Below are positions 53,506 to 62,285 of a stretch of DNA of 64,000 nucleotides, piece by piece (the first letter of the stretch is position 1; every line of letters starts with the position of its first letter). The notes beneath the pieces are model-generated. The model worked only from the letters and a program-made list of their open reading frames with translations, searched no databases and had not been told where the DNA came from. A program made the position numbers and the translations under genes. Origin of the DNA: Selenomonadales bacterium (GTDB taxonomy: Bacteria > Bacillota > Negativicutes > Selenomonadales > Selenomonadaceae); the NCBI GenBank assembly GCA_900769615.1, contig CAAGHH010000001.1, forward strand, positions 200,733-264,732, in the 5' to 3' direction.

Positions 53506-55191
53506 TCAGCTGCAAGCAAAATATTTGTGAGCTGATTTCATGTTTTTATAGCCGGTATAAAAGGTTCCAATCATGGCTGCCAATTTCTTCCCAAGGATCA
53601 TATCAATATTGGCAGACACGGTACGAAACTCCCGTTCATAATTCCGGCGGTTAGAAAAATCTTCCCGTTGCATATTTCGCAATTCAATAAGTCGGTCTTT
53701 TTCAGCATAGAGGGCTTTCATGGAAGGCAGCTTATTTCCGACAGATTTTTCTTTCAGTATTCGGAGAGCTGTATCATAAAGAGAAAGCTCTGCTCGGTGT
53801 TCTTCGTAGAATTTATCCTTATGGCGGCTCTTGCGGTAGTCGGCATATACGTTTTTGTATGCAAGGTACTGTCCAGTAAAATGTATTTGCTCGTTCACAT
53901 CTTTAAGTTGCTGTTCTGTATCCCTTAAAGATTTTCTGGCGGCACTGGTCTGATCGGATGCCTGGTCAAGTGCAATATGGAAATCTTCAAGAGAGTCATA
54001 TCCATGCTCCTGTATGTAGGCAACAGTCTGAGCCATCTGCTTCAAATTGGTGAGCTTTACTTTTTGAGCATAGGCTTCACTCTGCTGTGCTTTGATAAAG
54101 GTCTGCAAATCTATCACAAGTCGGAGATTTGATTTTATGAAAATGAACGGTACAGGAATATCGGGAACATCAGGAGAAAGTGTCATCTGCAAATCTTTTG
54201 TAGTATTTGGAATTTGCGGTTCTTTAATTTCCATTTTCCTATCAGAGAGCGATTTTGAATTTTCCTTAAATGCCTGTAATAGAAAATCCTCTTCATATCG
54301 TGTTCCGAGATTTCGTCCAGTGATATATTTTTTTCTGCCAGGGTGAAGATAGCTGTATCGGTTTCGACTGATCTTGAAGATGATGTGATATTTTTCATCA
54401 AGGATTTTTGAAAATTCTTCTGGTGATCGGGCGGTACTTGCGGCATCATCAATAGCGTTACGAAGAAATTGTTTCTCTGTCTGGTAAAGAGTTTCCTTTG
54501 GAGTGATTCCATCTTCTTTCATTTTCTGATTTAACTTATCGAGTTTTTCCTGTCCCCGGCGTTGTGCCCAATATTCTTTTTCTGTGATTTTTCTTTCAGC
54601 AGGAGTGAGCAGATCAACCTGATGTAGTCCTTCTTTTTTACACATAGCCATAACTTCCTGTTTTAAATGGGTAAGGTATGTTGTGCTTAGATGGTGCTTG
54701 TATCCGGCTTTTGCTTCACAGTCAAATTCCATATAGGGTTCTTGTGGTATGCCATATTTACGGAGACTGTTGATTACGATGTGTACATGGATATTTCCAC
54801 TTTCGTTATGACCATCAGTATGAGTGCAGACTAAAGCCTGATGACCGGGAAAATTTTTCTTTGCGAAAGTTAATCCGAGTTGCTGGGCACGTTCACCGGT
54901 TAATCCGCATTCATCCCTGTCTTTCGGGTCGAAGCTGATGATATAGTGATGGGATTTTATCTCATTGAAGTTTTTGTTCTTGTGGTAGTAGCTGTTCAGT
55001 TCCTGACATTCCGATGCAAAAGTGAATGGATCACAGTTCAGACCGTCCAGATAACATTCTTCTCTCAATATCATATGCCCTTCTTCATCAAGAATCGGTT
55101 TTTGTGTATACTCGTTGTGTTGGAAGATAAGATACCGTTCCGATTCTCCATAGTCAGAGTTTTTGTTTGCGATATGTTTAATTACTGCCAT
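53506..55191 (-). CDS. relaxase/mobilization nuclease, 3' end cut off by the IS
   Basis: A 561-residue relaxase on the minus strand; start ATG 55191 fits better than GTG 55200. The N-terminal nuclease shows AVIKHIANKNSDYGESERYL, then HHYIISFDPKDRDECGLTG and the HUH-type metal site THTDGHNESGNIHVHIVIN. Long helical segments follow. The coding frame runs into the IS right end, whose terminal TGA (53508-53506) supplies the stop, so the natural C-terminus is lost. The nicking domain is intact and might still work, but the truncated protein lacks its tail. mobC overlaps at the 5' side. Confidence 0.88.
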   Translation of the reverse strand: MAVIKHIANKNSDYGESERYLIFQHNEYTQKPILDEEGHMILREECYLDGLNCDPFTFASECQELNSYYHKNKNFNEIKSHHYIISFDPKDRDECGLTGERAQQLGLTFAKKNFPGHQALVCTHTDGHNESGNIHVHIVINSLRKYGIPQEPYMEFDCEAKAGYKHHLSTTYLTHLKQEVMAMCKKEGLHQVDLLTPAERKITEKEYWAQRRGQEKLDKLNQKMKEDGITPKETLYQTEKQFLRNAIDDAASTARSPEEFSKILDEKYHIIFKISRNRYSYLHPGRKKYITGRNLGTRYEEDFLLQAFKENSKSLSDRKMEIKEPQIPNTTKDLQMTLSPDVPDIPVPFIFIKSNLRLVIDLQTFIKAQQSEAYAQKVKLTNLKQMAQTVAYIQEHGYDSLEDFHIALDQASDQTSAARKSLRDTEQQLKDVNEQIHFTGQYLAYKNVYADYRKSRHKDKFYEEHRAELSLYDTALRILKEKSVGNKLPSMKALYAEKDRLIELRNMQREDFSNRRNYEREFRTVSANIDMILGKKLAAMIGTFYTGYKNMKSAHKYFACS

Positions 55192-55555
55192 GGAAATCAC
55201 CTGCCATTTTCATTACTTCATATTTCATTTCATAAATATCCCGGAGAGACTTTCGGATTTCATTTCTCATTTCCAAAGAGAGGATTCCACCCTGATTAAA
55301 ATATCGTGCAATCTGATTTAGGTTGCTGCCAATCTTACCAAACTCACCGATTAGTTTTTTAATCTGATCGACGTCAGCAACAATTTCAAATCGTGCATTT
55401 ACCTTTCCTTCCATAGTTTGAGTTCTCATGTATTCTGAAATACTCATTTCTGCCTGTGTTGCTGCATTTTCTATGATAGAAAACTCTGTATCTGTCAAGC
55501 GGATGGTTACCCGGTGTTCTCGTTTCATGTCCGTTTCTTTTTGTGGTCGTGTCAT
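55178..55555 (-). CDS. mobC: relaxosome accessory protein MobC
   Basis: A 125-residue ribbon-helix-helix type DNA-binding protein. REHRVTIRLTDTEFSIIENAA is the RHH start, and FGKIGSNLNQIARYFNQGG is the MobC signature. It bends the transfer origin so that the relaxase can nick. Start ATG 55555; its 3' end overlaps the relaxase start. The intact mobC and relaxase N-terminus mark the block as a mobilizable element. Confidence 0.92.
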   Translation of the reverse strand: MTRPQKETDMKREHRVTIRLTDTEFSIIENAATQAEMSISEYMRTQTMEGKVNARFEIVADVDQIKKLIGEFGKIGSNLNQIARYFNQGGILSLEMRNEIRKSLRDIYEMKYEVMKMAGDFHGSN

Positions 55556-55601
55556 TCAATGTTCCTTTCTGGTATAAAGGTTCCGCAGGAAAAATAGAAA
55601 A

Positions 55602-55642
55602 TTCACAGTAAGCTGTGAAAGCAAGTGATGAAAAAGCATCAC
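55602..55642. other. oriT-like region with two hairpins
   Basis: Just upstream of mobC are two inverted repeats: TTCACAG/CTGTGAA (55602-55608, 55613-55619) and GTGATG/CATCAC (55625-55630, 55637-55642). About 100 bp further on (near 55740) a CCCGTAGGGGTTTTT stretch occurs. Transfer origins usually lie upstream of mobC with such repeats. The nick site itself cannot be assigned by eye. The rest of 55556-56029 holds no gene and includes the upstream region of gajA. Confidence 0.5.
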
Positions 55643-56029
55643 GCTGTGACCATGCAAATGGGAACCAATACACACATCTTTGGTTGTGGTCGAGGGTATG
55701 GGGAAACGAAATCCCCATCAAGTTGCAAGGCAGAAAAAATCCCGTAGGGGTTTTTGTCTGACATTGCGAAACTTGCTCTTTGAGAAATAAGTCTTTCCAT
55801 ATATAAGCCGATATGAGAAAAATAAAGGGAAGTTTTTAACAATAATGGCTCTGAGTGGGGATGGAGGTATGAGGAATTATTCGTTTTTTCCAAAATGATA
55901 TCAGATTTTTGGTAAAGGTATTTTTATGTATTGAAGTGTTTGTTAAAATGGCAATAGAAGATGGTGGTTTAATACGTTATAATTAAGTTGCTTATAAAGA
56001 AAGTGACTAAAAGGATGAAAGGATAACAT

Positions 56030-57904
56030 ATGTATATTTCAGAACTAATAATTAATGGATATAGAAACTGTGGTGAAAAATCTAGGCTATCATTTAATGC
56101 CGGATTGAATATTTTGGTGGGTGAAAATGCATCAGGGAAATCTACGATTATTGACGCACTACGAATGATTTTAAGAGATCCAGAACAGCCGTATATATCA
56201 GAGGATGATTTTTATAAATCGTTTATTGGAAATGTTCAGAAAAGAAATATCCAGATTGACGTAACCTTAAGAGATTTGAGTCAGGAAGAAAAAGTTACTT
56301 TTTTGTCGTGGTGTAATGCTGAGTTTGATGCAGAGTTACATATGGAAGTAGAAAGTAAGCCAAATCCCAAAGGTTATTTCAAGAAAAGTATCTGGGGTGG
56401 AAAGTCAAAGGCGAGTGCATTTGAAGAGGATACTTTTGACTTTATTAATGTTATCTATTTACCAGCACTTAGGAATGCAGAAGAAAAATTAACAAATGGA
56501 AGAAAATCAAGACTTGCGCTTTTATTAAAGCATCAATATAAAAATGAAGCCAGACAAAATGAACTTGTGACTGCATTTAATGATTTTAACAAATCAGTGA
56601 TAAAGAATAAAGATAATAAGTTCAATGAGATTGCAAAAGCACGGGGATATATTAACGTAGCTATGGAAAAGTCTATGGGAAATGTGTTTGGTCAGAGTGT
56701 AAACTTGCAGTTTACAGAGAATTCATTTTCTTCAATCCTTCAAAGCATAAAAATGGTTTTCTTTCCAAACGTGGGGGAGATGGATGATGAGAAGTTTAGA
56801 GATGTTGCAATAAATAGTTTAGGATATAATAATTTATTATACATAGCAACCGTGTTTGCAGAATTAGAAGCGATGAATAATAATTTATTTACGGTTCTTT
56901 TAATAGAAGAACCGGAGGCACATTTACATCCGCAGATACAATCAAAATTGATAAAGTATCTTCAAAAATTATCTAATGAGAAAAATAATTTACAAATTAT
57001 ACTGACGACACATTCTGCTGTTTTGGCTTCATCGGTTAGTGTTGATACTATTATACATGTAACGGGTACAGAAACAGGAATTACTGTAAAAAAGTTGTCG
57101 GATTTTGGGCTTGATGAGAGCATCAAGAATTATTTGAATAGATGGATGGATATAACAAAATCCACATTACTCTTCTCTAAAGGAGTAATTCTTGTAGAAG
57201 GAATTTGTGAGGCTATGTTGTTGCCTGCCTTTGCTCCTATTGTATTAAGAAAATATAATAAAGATCATCAAAGAAAATTGCCGTGTACATTGGAAGAGGC
57301 TGGGGTTACTGTAGTAAATATAAATGGTATCAATTTCAAATATTTTTATCCTTTATTTTGCGCTACAGACTGGAATGAGGAAAGGTTACCAATTTGGTGC
57401 AGCGGTATTACCGATAGAGATCCGTTACCTGATGTTGAAAAAGATGATGAAGGAAAAATCGTAAAAAAAGAAGAAAAGTATCCAGTTAAAGGTGAAAAAA
57501 TAGTTGGAGGAAATGAGGCAATTGATTTGGCAGATGATATAAATTCGACACAACGGGCAAGGCTGTATGTTGCCCCATTAAAGACTTTTGAATATGACTT
57601 GGCAATGAGTGGGAATATCTCGATAATGGCTGAAGTGTTAGAAGAAAAGTGGCCAAAGGATGGCGGTGAAAAAGGTGTAAAGAATCAATGTAAACAAATA
57701 AAAAATAAAAATAATGTTTACATTGATAAAGAAGAAATGCGTGAGGATGCGAAATTTATCTACAAACATATTGACTGTGATGAGATGGGAAAAGGATTTT
57801 TTTCACAAGCACTTTTGGAGAAGATAGAAGAGAAAAACATTTTGGTTGTACCAGAATATATAAAAAAGGCGATTATTTGGGCATGTGGAGGAGACTGTGA
57901 TTAA
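56030..57904 (+). CDS. gajA: Gabija GajA: OLD-family ATPase-TOPRIM nuclease
   Basis: A 624-residue endonuclease. The N-terminal ATPase shows FNAGLNILVGENASGKSTII (Walker A, residues 31-38) and VLLIEEPEAHLHPQIQ (Walker B, about 290) with ILTTHSAVLA. The C-terminal TOPRIM domain starts at GVILVEGICEAMLLPAF (Glu 390) and has the Asp pair in GITDRDPLPD (462, 464). GajA nicks DNA of invading phage when NTP levels fall. The immediately following gene is a UvrD-like helicase, the fixed partner, with a small overlap. All visible catalytic residues are present, so the system may be active. Confidence 0.9.
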   Translation: MYISELIINGYRNCGEKSRLSFNAGLNILVGENASGKSTIIDALRMILRDPEQPYISEDDFYKSFIGNVQKRNIQIDVTLRDLSQEEKVTFLSWCNAEFDAELHMEVESKPNPKGYFKKSIWGGKSKASAFEEDTFDFINVIYLPALRNAEEKLTNGRKSRLALLLKHQYKNEARQNELVTAFNDFNKSVIKNKDNKFNEIAKARGYINVAMEKSMGNVFGQSVNLQFTENSFSSILQSIKMVFFPNVGEMDDEKFRDVAINSLGYNNLLYIATVFAELEAMNNNLFTVLLIEEPEAHLHPQIQSKLIKYLQKLSNEKNNLQIILTTHSAVLASSVSVDTIIHVTGTETGITVKKLSDFGLDESIKNYLNRWMDITKSTLLFSKGVILVEGICEAMLLPAFAPIVLRKYNKDHQRKLPCTLEEAGVTVVNINGINFKYFYPLFCATDWNEERLPIWCSGITDRDPLPDVEKDDEGKIVKKEEKYPVKGEKIVGGNEAIDLADDINSTQRARLYVAPLKTFEYDLAMSGNISIMAEVLEEKWPKDGGEKGVKNQCKQIKNKNNVYIDKEEMREDAKFIYKHIDCDEMGKGFFSQALLEKIEEKNILVVPEYIKKAIIWACGGDCD

Positions 57905-59894
57905 GAAAGAATGTCAAGAAAAAATAGCAAATATTATATGTGAAAAGCCAGTGGAAATCACTTGTGAGGAATGTTACTTGCTGGACGAAGGTGAGATTTG
58001 TAAAGGATATAAGCAATGTAGAATTGCTGAAAAAACGGAAGAACAGCTTGAGTATGTGTTGATGTCAAAGGAAGAAAATGTTTTTTTAAAGGCATGTGCC
58101 GGAAGTGGGAAAACTGAAGTTGTAGGATTGAAAACAGCTTATGAGATGAAGAAATGGGATTCTTATAATCAAGGAATGGCAGTATTGACTTTTACGAATG
58201 ATGCTACAAATGTGATTATAGATCGAGTGAGACAGTTTACGGGAAAAAGTAATACATATCCTCACTATATTGGAACGTTAAGTAGTTTTATTCATAGCTA
58301 TATTGTACAACCATTTGCATATAAATTACGAGACTTTAAGGGGAAAGATGGAGATTTTTCGTTTCGGATAATTGATCGTAATATGCCTATATATACTAAT
58401 CATTGGCTGCAAACATATCAATGTAAAGTGTCTTATATAGATTCAAAAAGTAATTGGAATCCTATTTTAGCACATCAAATAGGGTATGATATGGAGAAGA
58501 AAGATTTCTATTTTTTTGTTGGTAAGAATAAAATGGAATGGCTTTCAGAGTATTATTCCAGCGAATCTTTACAATCTTTTATTCAGCAAAAGAGAAAACA
58601 AAAAGCTAATTTTTGGGAACTGAAATATGTAAGAGAGCGTTTTCGAGACTGCAAAGAAGCTTTTTGGAGAGAAGGTTTTGCAACATTTGATGATCTTAAT
58701 TACTTAGCCGTAGAAATATTATCCAAAGACATAGGCAATAAGATAGCCAAGCGTTTTCCTATTATCTTTATAGATGAGTGTCAAGATTTATCTGGAAATG
58801 AATTACGTGTCCTCTATTCGTTACAAAAACACGGTTGTGTTATTCATTGCATTGGTGATTTGAACCAAAGTATCTATGAGTTTAAACGTGTTGAGCCAGA
58901 TGAAATAAAAAAGTATGTGCAAAGTTATAAACAGAAAGGTTTAAATATTAATTTTAGAAGTTGCAAAGAAATTGTAGAATTTTCAGAAAAACTAATTAAT
59001 AGCATGGATGGGAAAAGTGCGAATGAGAAAAGTCTGTTTGGCGAAAATGCATTATTATATATTGAGTATGAGAAACCAGAGAATGCCATAGAGGTTTACG
59101 TGAAATTATTACAAAAATATGACTTTATGGAAAAAGAAAACCGAATTTTGGTGCGACAAAATTCGATGCGTTTACAGCTTGAGAAGTCTACACGCAATGA
59201 TTATGATGAAAAAGAGCCGCTTATTGTAGCTGTGCAGCTTTGGCAAAAGGGTTCGCAACAACAGATGATCTCAGCATTAGAACTAGCCGGAAAGCAAATT
59301 TCAAGATGGCTAGGTGGAGGCAGAACAAAAAGTAATTATTATTGCCCAAAAGAAATTACTTCGGTTTTTCAATGGAGAATTTTTCTTATGAACGTATTAA
59401 AAGAAATGTTACAGTCAGAGAACTTATCGAATTTTGAGCTTACTTATGGAAAATGGCATGAATGGGCAAGGAAAGAATTAGGAGCAATATTAAAAAAGAA
59501 TTATTCGTTTATTGCTGATTATGATGAAATATGTGATAGAGACTTTGATAATTTGATTAATGGAAATAGTTTTAGAGTTAGTAGCGGAAATGGACGTGTT
59601 GTTATTGGTGAACTGGATGAAAAGGTAAAAAACCTTATTCCAATTATGACAATTCATGGAAGTAAAGGATGTACATTCGATACGACATTGGTAATTTCAA
59701 GTAAAAATGCAAAAAGTAAAGGCGGACATTGGAAAGAGCATTGGTTGAATGGTACGGGAGAGGCAAAAAGAATAGGATATGTAGCTAGTACGAGAGCAAA
59801 GCACCTACTGGTTTTGGGGGTACCTAATTTGAGTAAAGACGATAGAAATTTACTCATGACATATGGTTTTGTTGACGGCAAGAAATTACTTTGA
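57897..59894 (+). CDS. gajB: Gabija GajB: UvrD-like helicase
   Basis: A 665-residue SF1A helicase. GTG 57897 has GGAGGAG just upstream and overlaps the gajA stop; GTG 57885 is an alternative. N-terminal cysteines (CEECYLLDEGEICKGYKQC) precede Walker A KACAGSGKTEV, then the DECQDLSGNELRVL box (about residue 293) and TIHGSKGCTFDTTLVIS, ending in VASTRAKHLLVLG. GajB binds GajA and senses DNA ends or ssDNA. At about 665 residues it is longer than typical GajB, mainly through the N-terminal Cys-rich part and a middle insertion. Confidence 0.88.
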   Translation: MIKKECQEKIANIICEKPVEITCEECYLLDEGEICKGYKQCRIAEKTEEQLEYVLMSKEENVFLKACAGSGKTEVVGLKTAYEMKKWDSYNQGMAVLTFTNDATNVIIDRVRQFTGKSNTYPHYIGTLSSFIHSYIVQPFAYKLRDFKGKDGDFSFRIIDRNMPIYTNHWLQTYQCKVSYIDSKSNWNPILAHQIGYDMEKKDFYFFVGKNKMEWLSEYYSSESLQSFIQQKRKQKANFWELKYVRERFRDCKEAFWREGFATFDDLNYLAVEILSKDIGNKIAKRFPIIFIDECQDLSGNELRVLYSLQKHGCVIHCIGDLNQSIYEFKRVEPDEIKKYVQSYKQKGLNINFRSCKEIVEFSEKLINSMDGKSANEKSLFGENALLYIEYEKPENAIEVYVKLLQKYDFMEKENRILVRQNSMRLQLEKSTRNDYDEKEPLIVAVQLWQKGSQQQMISALELAGKQISRWLGGGRTKSNYYCPKEITSVFQWRIFLMNVLKEMLQSENLSNFELTYGKWHEWARKELGAILKKNYSFIADYDEICDRDFDNLINGNSFRVSSGNGRVVIGELDEKVKNLIPIMTIHGSKGCTFDTTLVISSKNAKSKGGHWKEHWLNGTGEAKRIGYVASTRAKHLLVLGVPNLSKDDRNLLMTYGFVDGKKLL

Positions 59895-60141
59895 AATTTT
59901 GAAAAATATAATATCTCAAAGTGTAGATGAAGCTATTTTAAATGTATATTCTGTGTTATCAGAAGAAAAAGAAAGGTTCATTATGATGAATGAATCCATG
60001 TAATCTAATATATATTTGATTCAAAATTAGAAAAAGGAGAACAGGGACTTGGATTAACAATATGTGGAAAATTTATCTTGATTTACTGCTGGTGTATGTG
60101 GAGGAATTAGTAAATCGGTAAGCTTATTTTATTCTATAAAT
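59895..60141 (+). other. degenerate stretch between gajB and the hxlR fragment
   Basis: No intact gene. One frame at about 60018-60085 reads SKLEKGEQGLGLTICGKF, which recalls the G2 box of a histidine-kinase ATPase domain. It is too short and ends in stops. I treat it as decayed DNA. Confidence 0.35.
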
Positions 60142-60378
60142 TTAAAAGATTTGTTTCAGACCGTCGTTCTCCAGTTCCCTAAGCTGCTTTGTCAGTGTTG
60201 ACTTTGTAATCTCATCCCCGATTCGTCTGTGTAATTCTCCGAATCTCTGAACTTTATATACGGCGATGTACCACACAATTAGAATTTTCCATTTACCTCC
60301 AATGATGGATTGTAGTGTAGTCATCGGAACGCAACTTGCCATAAGGCTCCGACTGCGGGAAAATTTATTATCGGCCAT
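60142..60378 (-). pseudogene. HxlR-family regulator, N-terminal fragment
   Basis: 78 codons on the minus strand, with a good ribosome site (AAAGGAGG) before ATG 60378. TTLQSIIGGKWKILIVWYIA and FGELHRRIGDEITKSTLTKQLRELENDG are the first two-thirds of an HxlR winged helix. The usual wing and C-terminal helix after LENDGL are missing (about 30 residues). Divergent to the brxL fragment, so two unrelated pieces were joined here. Confidence 0.78.
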
Positions 60379-60430
60379 GCGAAAAACCTCCTTTGTACGA
60401 AAAAATTATACGGTATTTTTCATTGTATCT

Positions 60431-60952
60431 CAGGGTAAGAGTGGCATGCTTAGCGTATTTCGCTTGGAGAGTCAGATGCTTCCGGGTAATGGGAAGTTTG
60501 AGAGAACAGGTATTGGTAGTGACCGTGATGCAAAAGAATCCACAAATACGGCGTTCAACTTCTTGAAAGCAAATGGAAACCGTATCAGTGGCGCCATAAG
60601 TACTACAACGAAAGACTATATTATTAACTATCAGGATTTGCAGGGCATCGGAATGACAGGAAAGCTAGCCCTTCCTACATTGATTGCTATGTGTTCCATT
60701 GCACTTGGTAAACCAACACTCAGCAGCCTTGCTGTACTTGGTGAAATTAGTATCAGCGGAACCATGATGAAAGTATATGAGCTGGCAAATTCATTGCAGG
60801 TATGTTTGGACAGTGGTGCAAAGAGAGTGCTTCTGCCAATTACATCAGCAGCAGAGCTTGGAACTGTACCAGCAGACCTGATTGGAAGTTTTAATTTGAT
60901 TTTCTATAGCAGTGCGGAGGACGCAGTTTTTAAAGCACTGGGTGTAGAGTAA
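60431..60952 (+). pseudogene. BREX protein BrxL, C-terminal Lon-like domain only
   Basis: 174 codons without a start. SGMLSVFRLESQMLPGNGKFE, then GIGSDRDAKESTNTAFNFLKA, LGKPTLSSLAVLGEISISG, and DSGAKRVLLPITSAAELGTVP with the end VFKALGVE match the C-terminus of BrxL. The AAA+ domain (about 500 residues) is gone, replaced by the hxlR junction near 60380-60430. Known: BrxL is the Lon-like ATPase of BREX phage defence. Here it is a dead remnant that shows a BREX locus once lay here. Confidence 0.85.
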
Positions 60953-60966
60953 GGAGGTATAGAAAT

Positions 60967-61873
60967 ATGCCTAGCGAAGAAAAAAGAATATGGGTATCCA
61001 TACAAAAGACGACAATTTATTTCTGCATCAGGATGTTATAGCTATTGGCTGGAAGGACATGGGTGACCTGAGGTTGATTCATGCTGACCGTGATGCCTTC
61101 AAGGAAAAATATACAGAAGTATATCCAGATGCCAATAAGGGCAGCATCGCAAACGGTGCTGGTATGTTATATCGATTTACACATGAGGTCGGGATTGGCG
61201 ATTACGTTGTATTTCCATCAAAGATTGACCGTCAGATAAATATCGGTGTGGTTGAAGGTGGATACGAATATCATCCGGAAGCAGCAGAATATGTACAACA
61301 GCATAAAGTAAAATGGTTAAAACATCTGCCAAGAACCTCATTTTCACAGGGTGCACTGTATGAAGTTGGTTCAGCAATGTCATTCTTCGCAGTAAAGAAT
61401 TATGCAGATGAGTATCTTGCGGCACTAGATAAGGGACTTAAGAAAAATGCCATTCCGGACCAGACGAGGACGAGAGCGTTGGTGCTACAGCCGATGAGAT
61501 TGTAGAGGCAACGAGAGACTTCATCCTGAAGGAACTGAGCAAGAATCTCAAAGGATATGACTTGGAGGAGTTCGTAGCTGATTTGTTAAGAGCCATGGGT
61601 TATCATACCACGGTTTCTGCACATGGCGGAGATAGCGGTATCGATATTACAGCATATAAGGATGAGCTGCCACCTCGTATTCTGGTACAGGTAAAGAGTC
61701 AGGATAGTGATATTAAGGAATCAACCATCCAGTCTCTGAAAGGTGCGATGCGAGAGGGCGACTATGGACTATTCGTGACGCTGTCCAATTATACGAAGAA
61801 CGCTCAGAAGTATCTGGACAGCACACCTATGAAGATGGTGTACATCACGGCAGCTAAGGATGAGCAAGCGTAA
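60967..61873 (+). pseudogene. Mrr-type restriction endonuclease with two frameshifts
   Basis: Starts at ATG 60967 (MPSEEKRIW) behind AAGGAGG. A lost G in the GGG at about 60990 shifts the frame into GIHTKDDNLFLHQDVIAIGW. A second shift near 61460 leads into DEDESVGATADEIVEATRDF and the Mrr catalytic core GDSGIDITAYKD with ILVQVKS (Asp..Asp..Gln-x-Lys). About 300 codons in all. Without both repairs the nuclease cannot form. Such nucleases occur beside BREX genes, so it probably belonged with the brxL remnant 14 bp upstream. Confidence 0.83.
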
Positions 61874-61950
61874 TTAATATGATGATAGAGATGATAGTTC
61901 AAATTAAGGTCGAGTGCATGGGAGTTGGGTTATCAGTCGGGGCGAAAATA

Positions 61951-62019
61951 GCCGTTGATCTGTTCTCTGTACGAAGAACAGACAAGGTGGAGACAATGGT
62001 TGTTTCTTGTAAAATTTGA
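61951..62019 (+). other. RlmD-C-terminus-like sequence, candidate attR remnant 2
   Basis: In frame, AVDLFSVRRTDKVETMVVSCKI-like codons (read in pieces: AVDLFSVRRTDK, then VETMVVSCKI-stop) follow the RlmD tail pattern PVDMFPxTxHVExVVLL. The match is weaker than in remnants 1 and 3. Earlier in the same frame the 9-mer GTCGAGTGC (61909-61917) repeats the rlmD HVEC codons (43342-43350). The stretch 61874-62780 holds no gene. Confidence 0.45.
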
Positions 62020-62243
62020 TTTTTATATTGGAATCACTATAATAGTAGAAACGAATAAAAAAGTTGAACTTTTTCTGTAGACAGGCGAGGTTCAGGCTGT
62101 GATATGGATAACGAAAAGTATCAATACTTTTTTGTTACAGAATTTGTTGATATATTTCCGCAAACAAACGGAGATATTTTGCTACAGTCTACATTAGTCT
62201 GGATAAGTTTACGAAAACTGACATCAATCAGGACGTATCGTGC

Positions 62244-62285
62244 CATGTGGAGACTGTGGTAGGACTACACAGAAAGGATATGTAG
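62244..62285 (+). other. RlmD-C-terminus-like sequence, candidate attR remnant 3
   Basis: Bases 62244-62285 read HVETVVGLHRKDM-stop, close to an RlmD C-terminus. About 75 bp upstream another frame reads FVDIFPQTN (near 62142-62168), which resembles the preceding RlmD motif VDMFPQT. This could be the outer right end of the island. Confidence 0.55.

Larger units (their letters stand above)
51793..53508 (+). mobile_element. IS3-family (IS150-like) insertion sequence
   Basis: A 1716-bp element. Ends: TGATATGCTCCCTATATAG at the left, and the complement of TGAACTGCCCCCCGTCAAG at the right (ending 53508). Beyond the tips both ends continue with a shared GTGAAATAAAA/ATGAAATAAAA stretch. The imperfect terminal repeats start with TGA and match the IS3 pattern. 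It carries orfA and orfB with a -1 frameshift. Flanks are AAG on the left and GCT on the right, so no 3-bp target duplication is seen. The right end fuses with the relaxase gene. A later deletion or recombination next to the IS is likely. Confidence 0.88.

Noticed and set aside
60018..60085. Histidine-kinase G2-box-like motif (GEQGLGLTICGKF)
   Set aside because: Only about 15 residues match and stops follow; too short to call a gene.
62104..62261. 53-codon reading frame starting MDNEKYQYFF
   Set aside because: It overlaps the RlmD-like remnant in another frame, lacks a ribosome site and matches nothing known. Kept only as a hint of the VDIFPQT motif.
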